From contig NZ_AP023439.1 of the NCBI RefSeq assembly GCF_014701095.1, positions 248,001-312,000 on the forward strand: a DNA stretch of 64,000 nucleotides, given 5' to 3'. Position 1 is the first letter of the stretch. Each line of letters begins with the position of its first letter. The notes below the pieces were generated by a model. The model made no database searches, was not told where the DNA came from, and saw only the letters and a list, made by a program, of their open reading frames with translations. Source of the stretch: Streptomyces tuirus. GTDB taxonomy: Bacteria; Actinomycetota; Actinomycetes; Streptomycetales; Streptomycetaceae. The position numbers were made by a program, and so were the translations under genes. Of this stretch, positions 54,270 through 62,628 are shown piece after piece.

Positions 54270-55112
54270 TCACAGTGCCTCCAAGGCGTGCAGGAGCCGT
54301 CGCAGCAGTGCGGTGTCGGGCTCGTCCGGCGCCGGGGGACGAGGGGTGGGGCCCGGCTCGGCGGACACGGTGGCGGGGGCGGACGCTGGGGCTGGGGCTG
54401 GGGACGAGGCTGAGGAGGGGCCGGGGATCGACGGGGCCACGGGGGCCACCAGCCCGGCCGCGGCCAGGCGGCGGAGTTCCACGAGGGTGTGGAAGGTGCG
54501 GCAGGCGAGGGCCGTCGCGATCTGGGCGGCGGTGCGGACTCCGTCGACCTGGGCGAGGGTCCGGCAGCGGCGGGCCGGCAGATCCGGGGCGTCCGGCCCG
54601 GGCACCCGGGCGAGCGGCGCCCGGTCAACGTCGGATTCGGGCCATATGCGGTGCAGGAGTTCGCGGCGGCGTCTGGACTCCCGCAGGACGGTGTCCACCG
54701 GCACGGACCGGACCGCGCCGAGCCAGTGTGCGGCTCCGGGGCGGAACCGGAGCGCCGGCCCGTCGTGGGCGAGGACGAAGTACGCCGCGTCGAAGAGGGC
54801 GCCCAGGTGGCACAGTTCCAGCGCGCCGGCGGCGAGATGGCCGCTGTCCACCAGCTGCCGTCCGACACGGCAGCGGCGGCCTGCCTGGTCGATCGCCTCC
54901 CACCAGCCGTCCGGGGCGAGCGCACCGCTGTGGGTGAGCAGGTCGCCGAGGTCGGGCGTGACGGCGGATTCCGCGTGGACGACGTGTCCCGCGGCGAGGT
55001 AGACGATGCCCGTCTCGGTGGACAGGGCACCGGTGGCGCCTTGTGCGGCGAGTGTGCCGAGCAGGGCCGAGGCGGGCTCGTCCGTGCGCAGCGTCGGGGC
55101 CGATATGGTCAT
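54270..55112 (-). CDS. DUF4388/PATAN-like protein, second gene of operon
   Basis: A 280-residue protein. The N-terminal 80 residues (ALLGTLAAQGATGALSTETG, IVYLAAGHVVHAESAVTPDL) resemble a DUF4388 (PATAN) domain, which occurs with response regulators and roadblock proteins. A helical middle follows (VDSGHLAAGALELCHLGALF, VRTAAQIATALACRTFHTLV), then a Pro/Ala/Ser-rich linker and a final helix LLRRLLHALEAL. It may bind the roadblock partners. Its ATG overlaps the upstream roadblock stop by 4 bp, indicating translational coupling. Confidence 0.8.
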   Translation of the reverse strand: MTISAPTLRTDEPASALLGTLAAQGATGALSTETGIVYLAAGHVVHAESAVTPDLGDLLTHSGALAPDGWWEAIDQAGRRCRVGRQLVDSGHLAAGALELCHLGALFDAAYFVLAHDGPALRFRPGAAHWLGAVRSVPVDTVLRESRRRRELLHRIWPESDVDRAPLARVPGPDAPDLPARRCRTLAQVDGVRTAAQIATALACRTFHTLVELRRLAAAGLVAPVAPSIPGPSSASSPAPAPASAPATVSAEPGPTPRPPAPDEPDTALLRRLLHALEAL

Positions 55113-55540
55113 CCGAGCACCAGCCGGTCCGCCATCTCGGCCAGCCGTATGCGGGCCAGCGCCAGGTTCCCTTCGCTGCGGTCGAGCCATAAGTGCACGA
55201 ACACGGTGCTGTCGAAGGTCGTGGTGACGAACCTGAGCAGGTGGTACGAGTCGGCGTTCGTGATGATCAGGTCCTGTACGGGAGGTTCCTTGTCGGACGG
55301 CGCGCCGGGGCTGCCGCCGGTGGTCTCACCCGTGTCGCCGCCGCCGGTGAGGGCGAGGACGCCGCTCTCGGTGGCGAGCCGGGCGAGTTCGGCGGTTTCC
55401 GCCGCCGTCGCCTCCGCGTCACCACCGGGTGCGTCACCCACCGCGCCCAGCGCAAGACCACTGATCCAGTCGACCACTGACGCCCCCCGAGCACCTGGCA
55501 ACCGCATGGCCTCGAGCAGACTCTCGTCGATTCCGGGCAC
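55109..55540 (-). CDS. Roadblock/LC7 protein, first gene of operon
   Basis: A 143-residue roadblock-type protein. The N-terminal ESLLEAMRLPGARGASVVDW gives the first helix and strand. A Gly/Thr/Glu-rich insert (about 30 residues) interrupts the fold. LIITNADSYHLLRFVTTTFD and VFVHLWLDRSEGNLALARIR complete it, closely matching the fourth gene's ending. The start is GTG with GGAGG nine bases upstream. The operon promoter should lie in the 277-bp region before the plus-strand methyltransferase. Confidence 0.85.
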   Translation of the reverse strand: MPGIDESLLEAMRLPGARGASVVDWISGLALGAVGDAPGGDAEATAAETAELARLATESGVLALTGGGDTGETTGGSPGAPSDKEPPVQDLIITNADSYHLLRFVTTTFDSTVFVHLWLDRSEGNLALARIRLAEMADRLVLG

Positions 55541-55817
55541 GCCGAACCCCCTCCCCCTGCACGGCCGTTCCCGCGAACGTGAGCACGACACTACGGTGGG
55601 TGCTCGGCGCAGGTGAACGCTTTGGCATTTTCCAAAGGAATGTGCAGGGAAGCGACCGGGCGTGAACGGGGTTGATCGGAAGTGGACGCGATGCATCGCG
55701 GGGCGCCGCAGGGCAGTTGACCCTTCACGCTGACCTGCGCGGCTGATGCGGATCACGGGGCCGGCCGGTGCCCTCATCGTATTGACCGCCCCCGGCAGGC
55801 GGTGCTGGAGTCGGCAC

Positions 55818-56564
55818 GTGGACAGCATCCCCGCCAACCGGCGGCTCTGGAACCGGATCAGCGGCGCCTACCAGGACGAGCACGACCCGCGCATCGGCGC
55901 CGCACCCCGGCTGTGGGGCATGTACTCCCTCCCCGACGCGCACCTGCACGCCCTGGGCGACGTCACCGGCAAGCGCGTCCTCGAACTCGGCTGCGGCGCC
56001 GGCCAGTGGTCCAGGGTGCTCGCCGCCGAGGGCGCCACCGTGGTCGGGCTCGACCTGTCCGAAGCCCAACTCGCCGCGGCGGACCGCGCGATGGGAGCGA
56101 CCCGCTACCCGCTCGTACAGGGCGCCGCCGAACAACTCCCCTTCGCCACCGAGAGCTTCGACCTGGTGTTCTGCGATTTCGGCGGGCTCAGCTGGGCGCC
56201 CCCGCACCTGGCCGTCCCGCAGGCCGCACGCATCCTGCGCCGAGGCGGGCGCCTGGTGTTCAACGTCGCCAGCCCATGGTTCGAAGCGTGCTACGACGAA
56301 CCCGCCGGCCGCGTGACCACGACCCTGCGGCAGGACTACTTCGGGCTGCACACCATCGCGGAGGACGACGGCGCGACCAGCTATCAGCTCACCTACGGCG
56401 GCTGGGTCAGGGTCCTGCGCGGCGCGGGTCTCATCATCGACGACCTCATCGAGCCACGGCCCGAACCCGGAACAGCCAACGGCTACAACGAAACCGACCC
56501 GCCCGACTGGGCACACCGCTGGCCGGCGGAACTGCTGTGGGTGACCCACAAACCGTCTGTGTGA
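55818..56564 (+). CDS. Class I SAM-dependent methyltransferase
   Basis: A 248-residue methyltransferase. Motif I is VLELGCGAGQWSRVLAAEGA, motif II VVGLDLSEAQLAAADRAM, and LVQGAAEQLPFATESFDLVF marks the acidic post-II region, as in UbiE/Methyltransf_11 enzymes. The substrate is unknown. The start is GTG with GGAG seven bases upstream, giving DSIPANRRLWNRISGAYQDE, a usual beginning of this subfamily. Upstream it faces the roadblock operon. Downstream is a decayed region. Confidence 0.88.
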   Translation: MDSIPANRRLWNRISGAYQDEHDPRIGAAPRLWGMYSLPDAHLHALGDVTGKRVLELGCGAGQWSRVLAAEGATVVGLDLSEAQLAAADRAMGATRYPLVQGAAEQLPFATESFDLVFCDFGGLSWAPPHLAVPQAARILRRGGRLVFNVASPWFEACYDEPAGRVTTTLRQDYFGLHTIAEDDGATSYQLTYGGWVRVLRGAGLIIDDLIEPRPEPGTANGYNETDPPDWAHRWPAELLWVTHKPSV

Positions 56565-56654
56565 CGGTGTCCTCATCGTCGCCGACGACCTGGAGGCCGT
56601 CATCGCGTGCTTCGCCCGGGCCCTCGTTCAGACATCGGGGAGTGCCTGCTCCGC

Positions 56655-57019
56655 CCAGAGATCGAACCGGCCACCGGCGAGCCACTGGCGCGGGTGGGCG
56701 TGGCCTGTGCCGCGGATGTCGAACGGGCGGGCGCCCGCGCCGTCCGGGCCGCGCCGGAATGGGCGGCTGCCGCGGCGTCCGCACGGGCCGACGTTCTGAT
56801 GCGTGCCGGTCACGCCCTGCGGGAGCACAGCGGGGTCGTCCGGGAGTGGATCGTCCGGGAGTCGGGGGGCGTCCCGGCCAAAGGCGACTACGAGATCACA
56901 GCCGGCCTCGACCAGCTCCAGCACGCGATCGGGCTGGCGTCGCAGCCCCCGGGCGAGGTCCTCGCACCGCGGGCGCCCGGCGGGACGAGCCTGGCGTGGC
57001 GGGTACCGCTGGGCGTCGT
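56655..57019 (+). pseudogene. Aldehyde dehydrogenase N-terminal remnant
   Basis: The frame reads EPATGEPLARVGVACAADVE, then AWRVPLGVV after about 120 residues, including the helix VLMRAGHALREHSGVVREWI and ESGGVPAKGDYEI. This is the cofactor-domain start of a benzaldehyde-type NAD aldehyde dehydrogenase. Homology stops at RVPLGVV, just before the expected NAD-binding Asn segment, and nothing of the catalytic domain follows. The extreme N-terminus is missing too. It is a clear truncated pseudogene of a gene that is normally about 480 codons long. Confidence 0.75.
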
Positions 57020-57071
57020 CACCGACCCCACCCGCTCACTCCGGGGCCGGGAGTTTCGGGCGGCCGAGGCA

Positions 57072-57108
57072 GGGCCGGATCCCGCAGGCGGGGCCGGATC
57101 CCGCAGGC
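57072..57108. repeat. Short tandem duplication after the ALDH remnant
   Basis: GGGCCGGATCCCGCAGGC occurs at 57072-57089 and again at 57091-57108, one base apart. It lies between the aldehyde dehydrogenase fragment and the next gene, at or near a probable rearrangement junction. Confidence 0.75.
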
Positions 57109-57175
57109 CCGACCGGGCGACCCGGTGGAACAATCGGCCGTACGAGTCCGAGCCGAGGAAGTCGGTCATCACTCC

Positions 57176-57811
57176 GTGGAACGACCAGCCGCCCCCTTTC
57201 CTCCCTCTCCCTGGCGCCTCACCGGCGACATGGTCGTCTCGCTGTGGCGCGTCCCGGCGGACGACCTGCCGTCCTGGCCCCTGCCGGCCGGCGTGCGCCC
57301 CTGGGTCGTGCGGCGCCGCGTCACTCTGGTCACCTTCTGGGTCGACTACCGGCCCGGCGGTGTCCTCGCCTACCGCGAGTTCCTCATTGCCCTGGCCGTG
57401 CGCCGCGGACACCGTCTCGCGGGCAGCACCGTTGCCGCCTGGGTCGACGACGACCGGGCCTTGGCCGGGGGACGCGCCCTGTGGGGCATCCCCAAGGAGC
57501 AGGGCGTGTTCACGCTCCGCGCGGACGGCCGGAGCACCCGGGCGGAACTGACCGCCGAGGGCATGCCGCCCGTCCGCTTCACGTACCAGGACGTCCTTCG
57601 GCTGCCCTTCCGGCTGCCCGCACGCGCCCATCTGATCCAGCAGCTGTCGGACGGTACGGAGTGCCGCGTGCCCATGCGGATCGGCGGACGGCCGACGCTC
57701 GGCCGCGGCCGCGTCTCGACCGGGCCGAAAGCGCCGTTGTCCGTGCTCGCCCGGCATCAGCCGGTGCTGTCCTTCGCCGTCCGTGACTTCCGCAGCACCG
57801 TGGGCAGCTGA
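57176..57811 (+). CDS. Acetoacetate-decarboxylase-like protein
   Basis: A 211-residue protein of the acetoacetate decarboxylase (ADC) superfamily: PPSPWRLTGDMVVSLWRVPA at the N-terminus, YRPGGVLAYREFLIALAVRR, then RALWGIPKEQGVFTLR, the region where true ADC carries the Schiff-base lysine (here Lys in GIPKEQ). Family members also include dehydratases and aldolases, so activity is unproven. The start is uncertain: GTG 57176 lacks a near ribosome site (the closest GAGGAA is 18 bases off). Confidence 0.78.
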   Translation: MERPAAPFPPSPWRLTGDMVVSLWRVPADDLPSWPLPAGVRPWVVRRRVTLVTFWVDYRPGGVLAYREFLIALAVRRGHRLAGSTVAAWVDDDRALAGGRALWGIPKEQGVFTLRADGRSTRAELTAEGMPPVRFTYQDVLRLPFRLPARAHLIQQLSDGTECRVPMRIGGRPTLGRGRVSTGPKAPLSVLARHQPVLSFAVRDFRSTVGS

Positions 57812-57967
57812 GCAGCACTCCCGTGGGGGACCACTCGTGCCGGCCGGCAGTAGTGGACCGGACTGGCGGGTCCGTCATCGAGCGTCGGGGAGGCTGGTCA
57901 GGATGGAGCCGGACCAACCGCTCTCCCTGTCCCATCCGGGCGTGGTCTTCTCCGGCCTGCCGAGCGC

Positions 57968-58205
57968 TCAGGTCGACACGCGGTAGGTCACATGCGTCCC
58001 CCGGCTCGCCGCTCGTGACGTCAGCTGCTCTAGTGTCAGCGGCGGGACGCCTTCGAACAGCCGCGTGCCGGCGGCGAGGGTGAGCGGCGCGATGTGCAGC
58101 CGCAGTTCGTGGACCAGGCCGGCGGCGAAGTACTGGTTGATGGTGGTCGCGCCGCCGAGGATGGTGACATCGCCGCGGCCTGCGGCGGATGCGACAGTGT
58201 GATCG
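57968..58205 (-). pseudogene. RibD-C/DHFR-like C-terminal remnant
   Basis: The minus strand reads AAGRGDVTILGGATTINQYF, then AAGLVHELRLHIAPLTLAAG and TRLFEGVPPLTLEQL, the NADPH-binding glycine motif and last strands of a RibD-C protein. It ends THVTYRVST. The first two thirds are missing, and homology stops close to the start of the opposite-strand gene at 58238. An intact relative is at 5763-6353, but the sequences differ, so this is not a recent copy of it. Confidence 0.72.
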
Positions 58206-58237
58206 CCCGTATGACTCGTGGGAAGGGACCCTCCGGC

Positions 58238-58897
58238 ATGGCCGTCATCCACCGCACCACCCTGAAGCCGACCAAGCTGGAACTGCTCACGTCCTGGCTG
58301 CCCTCCCGTCCGTGGTACCGCGGTGGTGCCGGCGAACCGGCGTTGGCGAAGGCGGGCGGCTTCCGGCTCGACGATCCGCGGGGCGAGGTGGGGATGGAGT
58401 TCATAGTGGTCACGGACGCCTCCGGCCCTCGACCCGTGACGTACCTGGTCCCTCTCACCTACCGCGGCGCGCCGCTGGAAGGGGCAGAGCACGCTCTCGT
58501 CGGCACGATGGAGCACGGTGTGCTGGGGCCGCGCTGGGCCTACGACGGTTGCCATGACCCGGTGCTGGCCGACCGGTTGGCCGCCCTGATCGAGCGACGG
58601 GCGCAGGCCCAGGACCAGAACGTCAGTGACACCCCCGCGCGCGAGGTCGTCGCGTCCTACGCCGGTGAGGGGCTCCTCTCCCGGGACTTCACCGCGACCG
58701 ACGACAGGGAAGGCACCGCGCTGGTCACGCCGCAGGGCACGACCCTCCGTCTGCACCGTGCTCTCCGGCCGGCTCCGGACGGCCGGATCCTCCCTCCGCA
58801 GGGAGCCGTCGGCCACGTCAGCGGCCCCTGGGAGACGCCGGAAGGTACCCGCGCCGCAGGGGTGTTCGCCGTTCTGTACGGCGCAGACCGGGCGTAG
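58238..58897 (+). CDS. Maltokinase N-terminal-cap-like protein
   Basis: A 219-residue soluble protein beginning MAVIHRTTLKPTKLELLTSW. It includes GDEVGMEF-like strands (RGEVGMEFIVVTDASG), RPVTYLVPLTYRGAPLEGAE, VGTMEHGVLGPRWAYDGCHD and DPVLADRLAALI. This matches the cap subdomain of maltokinase/trehalose-pathway proteins found as stand-alone proteins in actinobacteria (CG0192-related). No kinase domain is attached, so its role is unknown. Start ATG 58238; an upstream ATG at 58211 is possible. Confidence 0.78.
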   Translation: MAVIHRTTLKPTKLELLTSWLPSRPWYRGGAGEPALAKAGGFRLDDPRGEVGMEFIVVTDASGPRPVTYLVPLTYRGAPLEGAEHALVGTMEHGVLGPRWAYDGCHDPVLADRLAALIERRAQAQDQNVSDTPAREVVASYAGEGLLSRDFTATDDREGTALVTPQGTTLRLHRALRPAPDGRILPPQGAVGHVSGPWETPEGTRAAGVFAVLYGADRA

Positions 58898-58908
58898 CTC
58901 AAACGGAG

Positions 58909-58980
58909 TCAGCGAGTCCGTGAGCGGAACGTCCTGCGGTAGGCGTCCGGGAGCACGCCGACCGTGCGTTGAAGTGGCGG
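58909..58980 (-). pseudogene. AraC/GlxA-type regulator C-terminal remnant
   Basis: The last 21 codons of a minus-strand frame read LQRTVGVLPDAYRRTFRSRT, the classic end of the second helix-turn-helix of GlxA/AraC regulators. The expected RRHF just before it is present but in another frame, so there is also a frameshift. Nothing further upstream matches. It is a very short relic. Confidence 0.55.
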
Positions 58981-59056
58981 CGCGCTTCCCCCGCGCGCTT
59001 CCCCCCGCGCACTGTCCTCGCACCTCTCCCTGGAGCTGCTACGCCGGATCAGTCCC

Positions 59057-59767
59057 TCACGGCGTGCGGAAGCCGCGGAACGTGACGTGCTTCCGGGTCT
59101 CGAAGCCCAGCCGTTCGTAGAGTGCGAGCGCGCCGGTGTTGGCCTCGGCCACGTGCAGGAAGGGGCGGTCGCCGCGGGCGACGACGCGGGCGACGAGCGC
59201 GCGGACAAGCCGGACCGCATGACCTCGCCCACGCGCCTCGGGTGCGGTGCAGACGGCACTGATCTCGGTCCACCCGGGAGGCTTCAGCCGCTCCCCCACC
59301 ATCGCCACCAGTGCACCACCGTCCCGGATGCCGAGATAGGTCCCTAGCTCATGCGTCCGGGGCCGGAAGGGTCCCGGACGGGTCCGCTCGACGAGGTCGA
59401 GCATCTCGGGCACGCTCTCCGCCCCCAGCTCGACCACGCCGGAGCCGGACGCGGCACGGGACAGGTCGAGGTCACTGTCACCGGCCCAGATCAGCTGGCG
59501 GCCCTCCAGCACGAAGACCGGCTCCCAGTCGGACGGCGGTGTCGCCGGGCAGCTGAACATGTCGGCGAACTCGCCCGGTCCCAGGAGCTTCGCCAGGTCG
59601 GCCCAGGCCTCCGCGTCCGGTTCGGCCGGCACCGCGGAGAAGGTCGCGACTCCGGGTACGTAGGTGACGGCGTCGCCCAGCCGCCGGGCGAGATGTGCGT
59701 GGTGCCCGCGGAGCGACGCGCCCACCGGGTCGTCGAGTACGCCGGCGTCGCTGAGCCCCGTCATCAT
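59057..59767 (-). CDS. GNAT-family N-acetyltransferase
   Basis: A 236-residue acetyltransferase with a degenerate N-terminal part and a C-terminal GNAT domain. The acetyl-CoA loop is CTAPEARGRGHAVRLVRALV (the R/Q-x-x-G-x-A pattern), followed by LHVAEANTGALALYERLGFE. This FR47-like subfamily has unknown substrates. The start ATG 59767 has GGAAGG six bases upstream. It lies 87 bp from the folE stop on the same strand and may share its message. Confidence 0.87.
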   Translation of the reverse strand: MMTGLSDAGVLDDPVGASLRGHHAHLARRLGDAVTYVPGVATFSAVPAEPDAEAWADLAKLLGPGEFADMFSCPATPPSDWEPVFVLEGRQLIWAGDSDLDLSRAASGSGVVELGAESVPEMLDLVERTRPGPFRPRTHELGTYLGIRDGGALVAMVGERLKPPGWTEISAVCTAPEARGRGHAVRLVRALVARVVARGDRPFLHVAEANTGALALYERLGFETRKHVTFRGFRTP

Positions 59768-59854
59768 GCTGCACCTTCCTGCCCTGTGCCGGTGCCGGCC
59801 GACCAGGAGGCCGGCACGGCTTCTTCGGATGCCGACAGCCATCCTGCATGAGCG

Positions 59855-60511
59855 CTACCGGGCCACGCCCGTCAGAGCGAGGAACTCGCCGCGGGAGCGG
59901 GCGTCGGAGCGCAGCAGGCCGAGCAGGGTGGAGGTCAGGGTGTCGGAGCCGGTGGCCTGGACACCGCGCAGTGTCATGCACGAGTGCTCGGCCTCGATGA
60001 CCACGCCGACGCCCTTGGGCTCCAGATGGTCCTGCAACCAGTCGGCGACCTGCTTGGTCAGGCGCTCCTGGACCTGGGGGCGGCAGGCGAAGTGCTCGAC
60101 GACGCGCGCCAGCTTGGACAGGCCCAGGATGCGGGCGCCGGGCAGGTAGCCGACGTGCGCGATGCCGACCACCGGCAGCAGATGGTGCTCACAGACGGTC
60201 CGTACCGGGATGCGCCGGGCGAGGACGAGTTCGTCGTAGCCCTCGTCGTTGGGGAACGTGGTGAGGTCGAAGGGGCGCGGGCTGAAGAGTTCGGCGTACG
60301 CGCGGGCCATCCGGCCGGGTGTGCCGCGCAGGCTCTCGGAGGCCGTGGAGATGCCGAGCGCCTCGAGGAAGCGGCCCGCCGCGACCTCCGCGGCGGCCAG
60401 GTCGATCCCGTCGGGTTCGTGGACCACCCGCAGGGCGGGCCGGGCGGGTGCGGTCGCTTCTCCGTCGTACAGGTCCGGCCGGACGGAGGTCGGCGCGGGG
60501 TACTCGGTCAT
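59855..60511 (-). CDS. folE: GTP cyclohydrolase I
   Basis: A 218-residue FolE, converting GTP to 7,8-dihydroneopterin triphosphate. The zinc and substrate motifs are VRTVCEHHLLPVVGIAHVGY (Cys and His ligands) and IEAEHSCMTLRGVQ with the third ligand Cys. The N-terminal 30 residues are variable. There are no folate genes nearby, so this is likely a second paralogue serving another pteridine or deazapurine need. Start ATG with GGAGG eight bases upstream. It is divergent from a SufR-like regulator. Confidence 0.92.
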   Translation of the reverse strand: MTEYPAPTSVRPDLYDGEATAPARPALRVVHEPDGIDLAAAEVAAGRFLEALGISTASESLRGTPGRMARAYAELFSPRPFDLTTFPNDEGYDELVLARRIPVRTVCEHHLLPVVGIAHVGYLPGARILGLSKLARVVEHFACRPQVQERLTKQVADWLQDHLEPKGVGVVIEAEHSCMTLRGVQATGSDTLTSTLLGLLRSDARSRGEFLALTGVAR

Positions 60512-60638
60512 GTCAGTGGCCTCCAGAGGCGAGTTTCACCAACAAGTCTTTCCGTTATTCGAGGCACCCGTCAAGGTATGCAGTGCAGAGGGCCGGAAGA
60601 GCCCTCTCGCCCACGCCTGTGGGAGTTACCGTGGTGCT

Positions 60639-61391
60639 GTGGCTTCCGACCCGCCCGCGCAGGCCGACCCGGCCGACAGGGCCATCGACTCCGTCAGCGT
60701 CCTGAGCGAGGACTCGCGCCGGCGCATGTTCGCCTTCATCCGGCGTGCCCGGCGCGCCGTCACCCGCGACGAGGCCGCCGCCAGCGTCGGCATCTCCCGG
60801 AAACTCGCCGCCTTCCACCTCGACAAGCTGGTCGACGCGGGCCTGCTGCGCGCCCGCTACGAAACGCCGGGCGGCATCCGCAAGGTCGGCAGGCAGCCGA
60901 AGGTGTACGAGCCCACCGACGCCCAGATCACCGTGAACATCCCCGACCGGCGCCACGAGCTGCTGGCCGACCTGCTCCTGGACGCCGTCCTGACCGAGCG
61001 GGCCGGCGAGAACGCCGCACAGGCGGCGATGCGCGCCGCGCAGCGGCGCGGCCGGCAGATGGGCGAGGCCGCACGGAACGAGACCCGCCCCGGCCGGCTG
61101 GGCCCCGAGCGCGGTCTCACCGCCTGCGAACGCCTGCTGGACCGGTACGGCTACGAGCCCGTCCGGGAAACCCCGACCCGGCTCCGGCTGCGCAACTGCC
61201 CCTTCCATCCGCTGGCCGCGAAGGCTCCGGAGCTGGTGTGCGGCATGAACCAGGCGTTCCTCAGCGGTTACCTGGACGGCCTGGAGGTCAACGGCGTGCG
61301 CGCGGCGGCGGCCCCGGAGCCCGGGGAATGCTGCGTCCGGCTGGGCTCCGGCGACAGCGAGTCCGCCGACGACACACCCCAGGGCCGCTGA
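60639..61391 (+). CDS. SufR-like DeoR/ArsR-type regulator with C-terminal cysteines
   Basis: A 250-residue regulator. The winged helix-turn-helix is near residues 20-80 (FAFIRRARRAVTRDEAAASV, then GISRKLAAFHLDKLVDAGLL). The C-terminal region has NCPFHPLAAKAPELVCGMNQ and ECCVRL. The cysteine pattern C-x13-C ... CC resembles SufR proteins, whose three Cys bind an Fe-S cluster. It is divergent from folE across 127 bp, where a 7-bp hairpin (AGAGGGC/GCCCTCT, 60587-60607) lies. The start is GTG with GGGAG about 13 bases upstream. Redox or iron-sulfur sensing is inferred. Confidence 0.82.
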   Translation: MASDPPAQADPADRAIDSVSVLSEDSRRRMFAFIRRARRAVTRDEAAASVGISRKLAAFHLDKLVDAGLLRARYETPGGIRKVGRQPKVYEPTDAQITVNIPDRRHELLADLLLDAVLTERAGENAAQAAMRAAQRRGRQMGEAARNETRPGRLGPERGLTACERLLDRYGYEPVRETPTRLRLRNCPFHPLAAKAPELVCGMNQAFLSGYLDGLEVNGVRAAAAPEPGECCVRLGSGDSESADDTPQGR

Positions 61392-61412
61392 GCCCTTCGA
61401 CGAGCCGCGCGC

Positions 61413-61436
61413 CCCGCCGGCCGCTCGCCCGGCGGG
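61413..61436 (+). terminator. Terminator after the SufR-like gene
   Basis: Stem CCCGCCGG / CCGGCGGG with an eight-base loop, starting 22 bp after the stop codon. No T-run is visible, as is usual in this genome. Confidence 0.6.
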
Positions 61437-61549
61437 CACGGTGAGCGGGCCACCCGAGGGTCTTCTGCGGTTGCCGCGCCCCACGCGCCGGGTTACCACG
61501 TGATTACCGCGCGTCAGGCGGGACCTCAGCGAACCCAGGGAGAAATCAC

Positions 61550-62494
61550 ATGGCAGTGGAGATCAAGCCTCTGGTGAAACCCTCGAGGCTCAGACGTCGT
61601 GCAGGTCTGGCGGGCGAGTGTCTCGCGGAGTTCCTCGGGACGTTCGTCCTCATCTCCTTCGGATGCGGCGTGGTCGCGATGACCGTCGCCGCGCTGCCCG
61701 GTTCGGGCCGTACCGAGGGGCCCGGCATCTTCTTCCTCAGCGCGGGGGACTGGCTCCTGATCACCTGGGGCTGGTGCATGGCCGTGATCCTCGGGATCTA
61801 CGTGGCCGGCGGCGTCAGCGGAGCGCACATCAACCCGGCGGTCACCCTGGCCTTCGCCGTCCGCCGCAAGTTCCCGTGGGTCAAGGTCGTGCCCTACTGG
61901 GTCTCGCAGGTGCTCGGCGCCCTCGCCGGGGCCGCCCTGGTCTACGCCGTCTATCACGACGCCATCAACGCCTTCGACGACGCCTTCAAGGGGCCGAAGA
62001 CCAACGGGAAGACCCTCGCCTCGTTCTCGATCTTCGCGACGTTCCCGGCACCGTACTTCGGCGGTGGCATCTGGGGACCGCTGCTCGACCAGATCGTCGG
62101 CACCGCCTTCCTGGTCATGCTGGTGGTGGCGATCATCGACCTGCGCAACACGGCCGTGAAGGCGAATCTCGGCCCGCTGGTGATCGGCTTCGTCGTGGCG
62201 GCCATCGGCATGTCCTACGGCGCGAACGCGGGATACGCCATCAACCCGGCCCGTGACTTCGGCCCGCGCCTGTTCACCTGGATGGCGGGATGGGACGGAC
62301 TGGCGTTTCCCGGCAGCTTGGAGGGAGCGTTCAGCGACTACTGGTGGATCCCGATCGTCGGGCCGCTCGTCGGCGGTGTGATCGGCGTGCTGATCTACGA
62401 CCTGTTCATCGGCGACGTGCTGCACGCCCGCGCGCAGCAGGGTGAGCCGCCGGAGCCCGGCCGGACGCGGCCCACCACGTCCGACGACGAGTGA
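61550..62494 (+). CDS. glpF: Aquaglyceroporin (GlpF-type MIP channel)
   Basis: A 314-residue membrane channel with six helices and both half-helix motifs: SGAHINPAVT (NPA at about 95-97) and GYAINPARDFGPR (near 231). The Asp after the second NPAR supports glycerol rather than water selectivity. A 20-residue N-terminal extension and a loop rich in Lys/Gly (FKGPKTNGKTLASF) are unusual but seen in Streptomyces. No glpK/glpD genes follow, so it stands alone. ATG has GGGAG six bases upstream. Confidence 0.92.
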   Translation: MAVEIKPLVKPSRLRRRAGLAGECLAEFLGTFVLISFGCGVVAMTVAALPGSGRTEGPGIFFLSAGDWLLITWGWCMAVILGIYVAGGVSGAHINPAVTLAFAVRRKFPWVKVVPYWVSQVLGALAGAALVYAVYHDAINAFDDAFKGPKTNGKTLASFSIFATFPAPYFGGGIWGPLLDQIVGTAFLVMLVVAIIDLRNTAVKANLGPLVIGFVVAAIGMSYGANAGYAINPARDFGPRLFTWMAGWDGLAFPGSLEGAFSDYWWIPIVGPLVGGVIGVLIYDLFIGDVLHARAQQGEPPEPGRTRPTTSDDE

Positions 62495-62628
62495 GGCGGT
62501 AGCGGCCACGGGCGGGACGAGGGCCGGTGCTAGATTCCTGTGGGCGTCCGCCCGTGTGAGCGGTGCGGTCGCCTGCCGGACAGCTGAACCGGCCCAGGGC
62601 AGGCCCGTATCGGATGGTGGCGCGTTCC

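Noticed and set aside
51611..55030. A minus-strand frame of over 1100 codons spanning the monooxygenase and roadblock genes
   Set aside because: Its translation is an Arg/Pro/Ala-rich shadow. The other minus-strand frames encode recognised proteins with ribosome sites and coupled starts.
56565..56640. Reading VLIVADDLEAVIACFARALV between the methyltransferase and the aldehyde dehydrogenase remnant
   Set aside because: It is too short and matches no family with confidence. It could be a further relic or chance.
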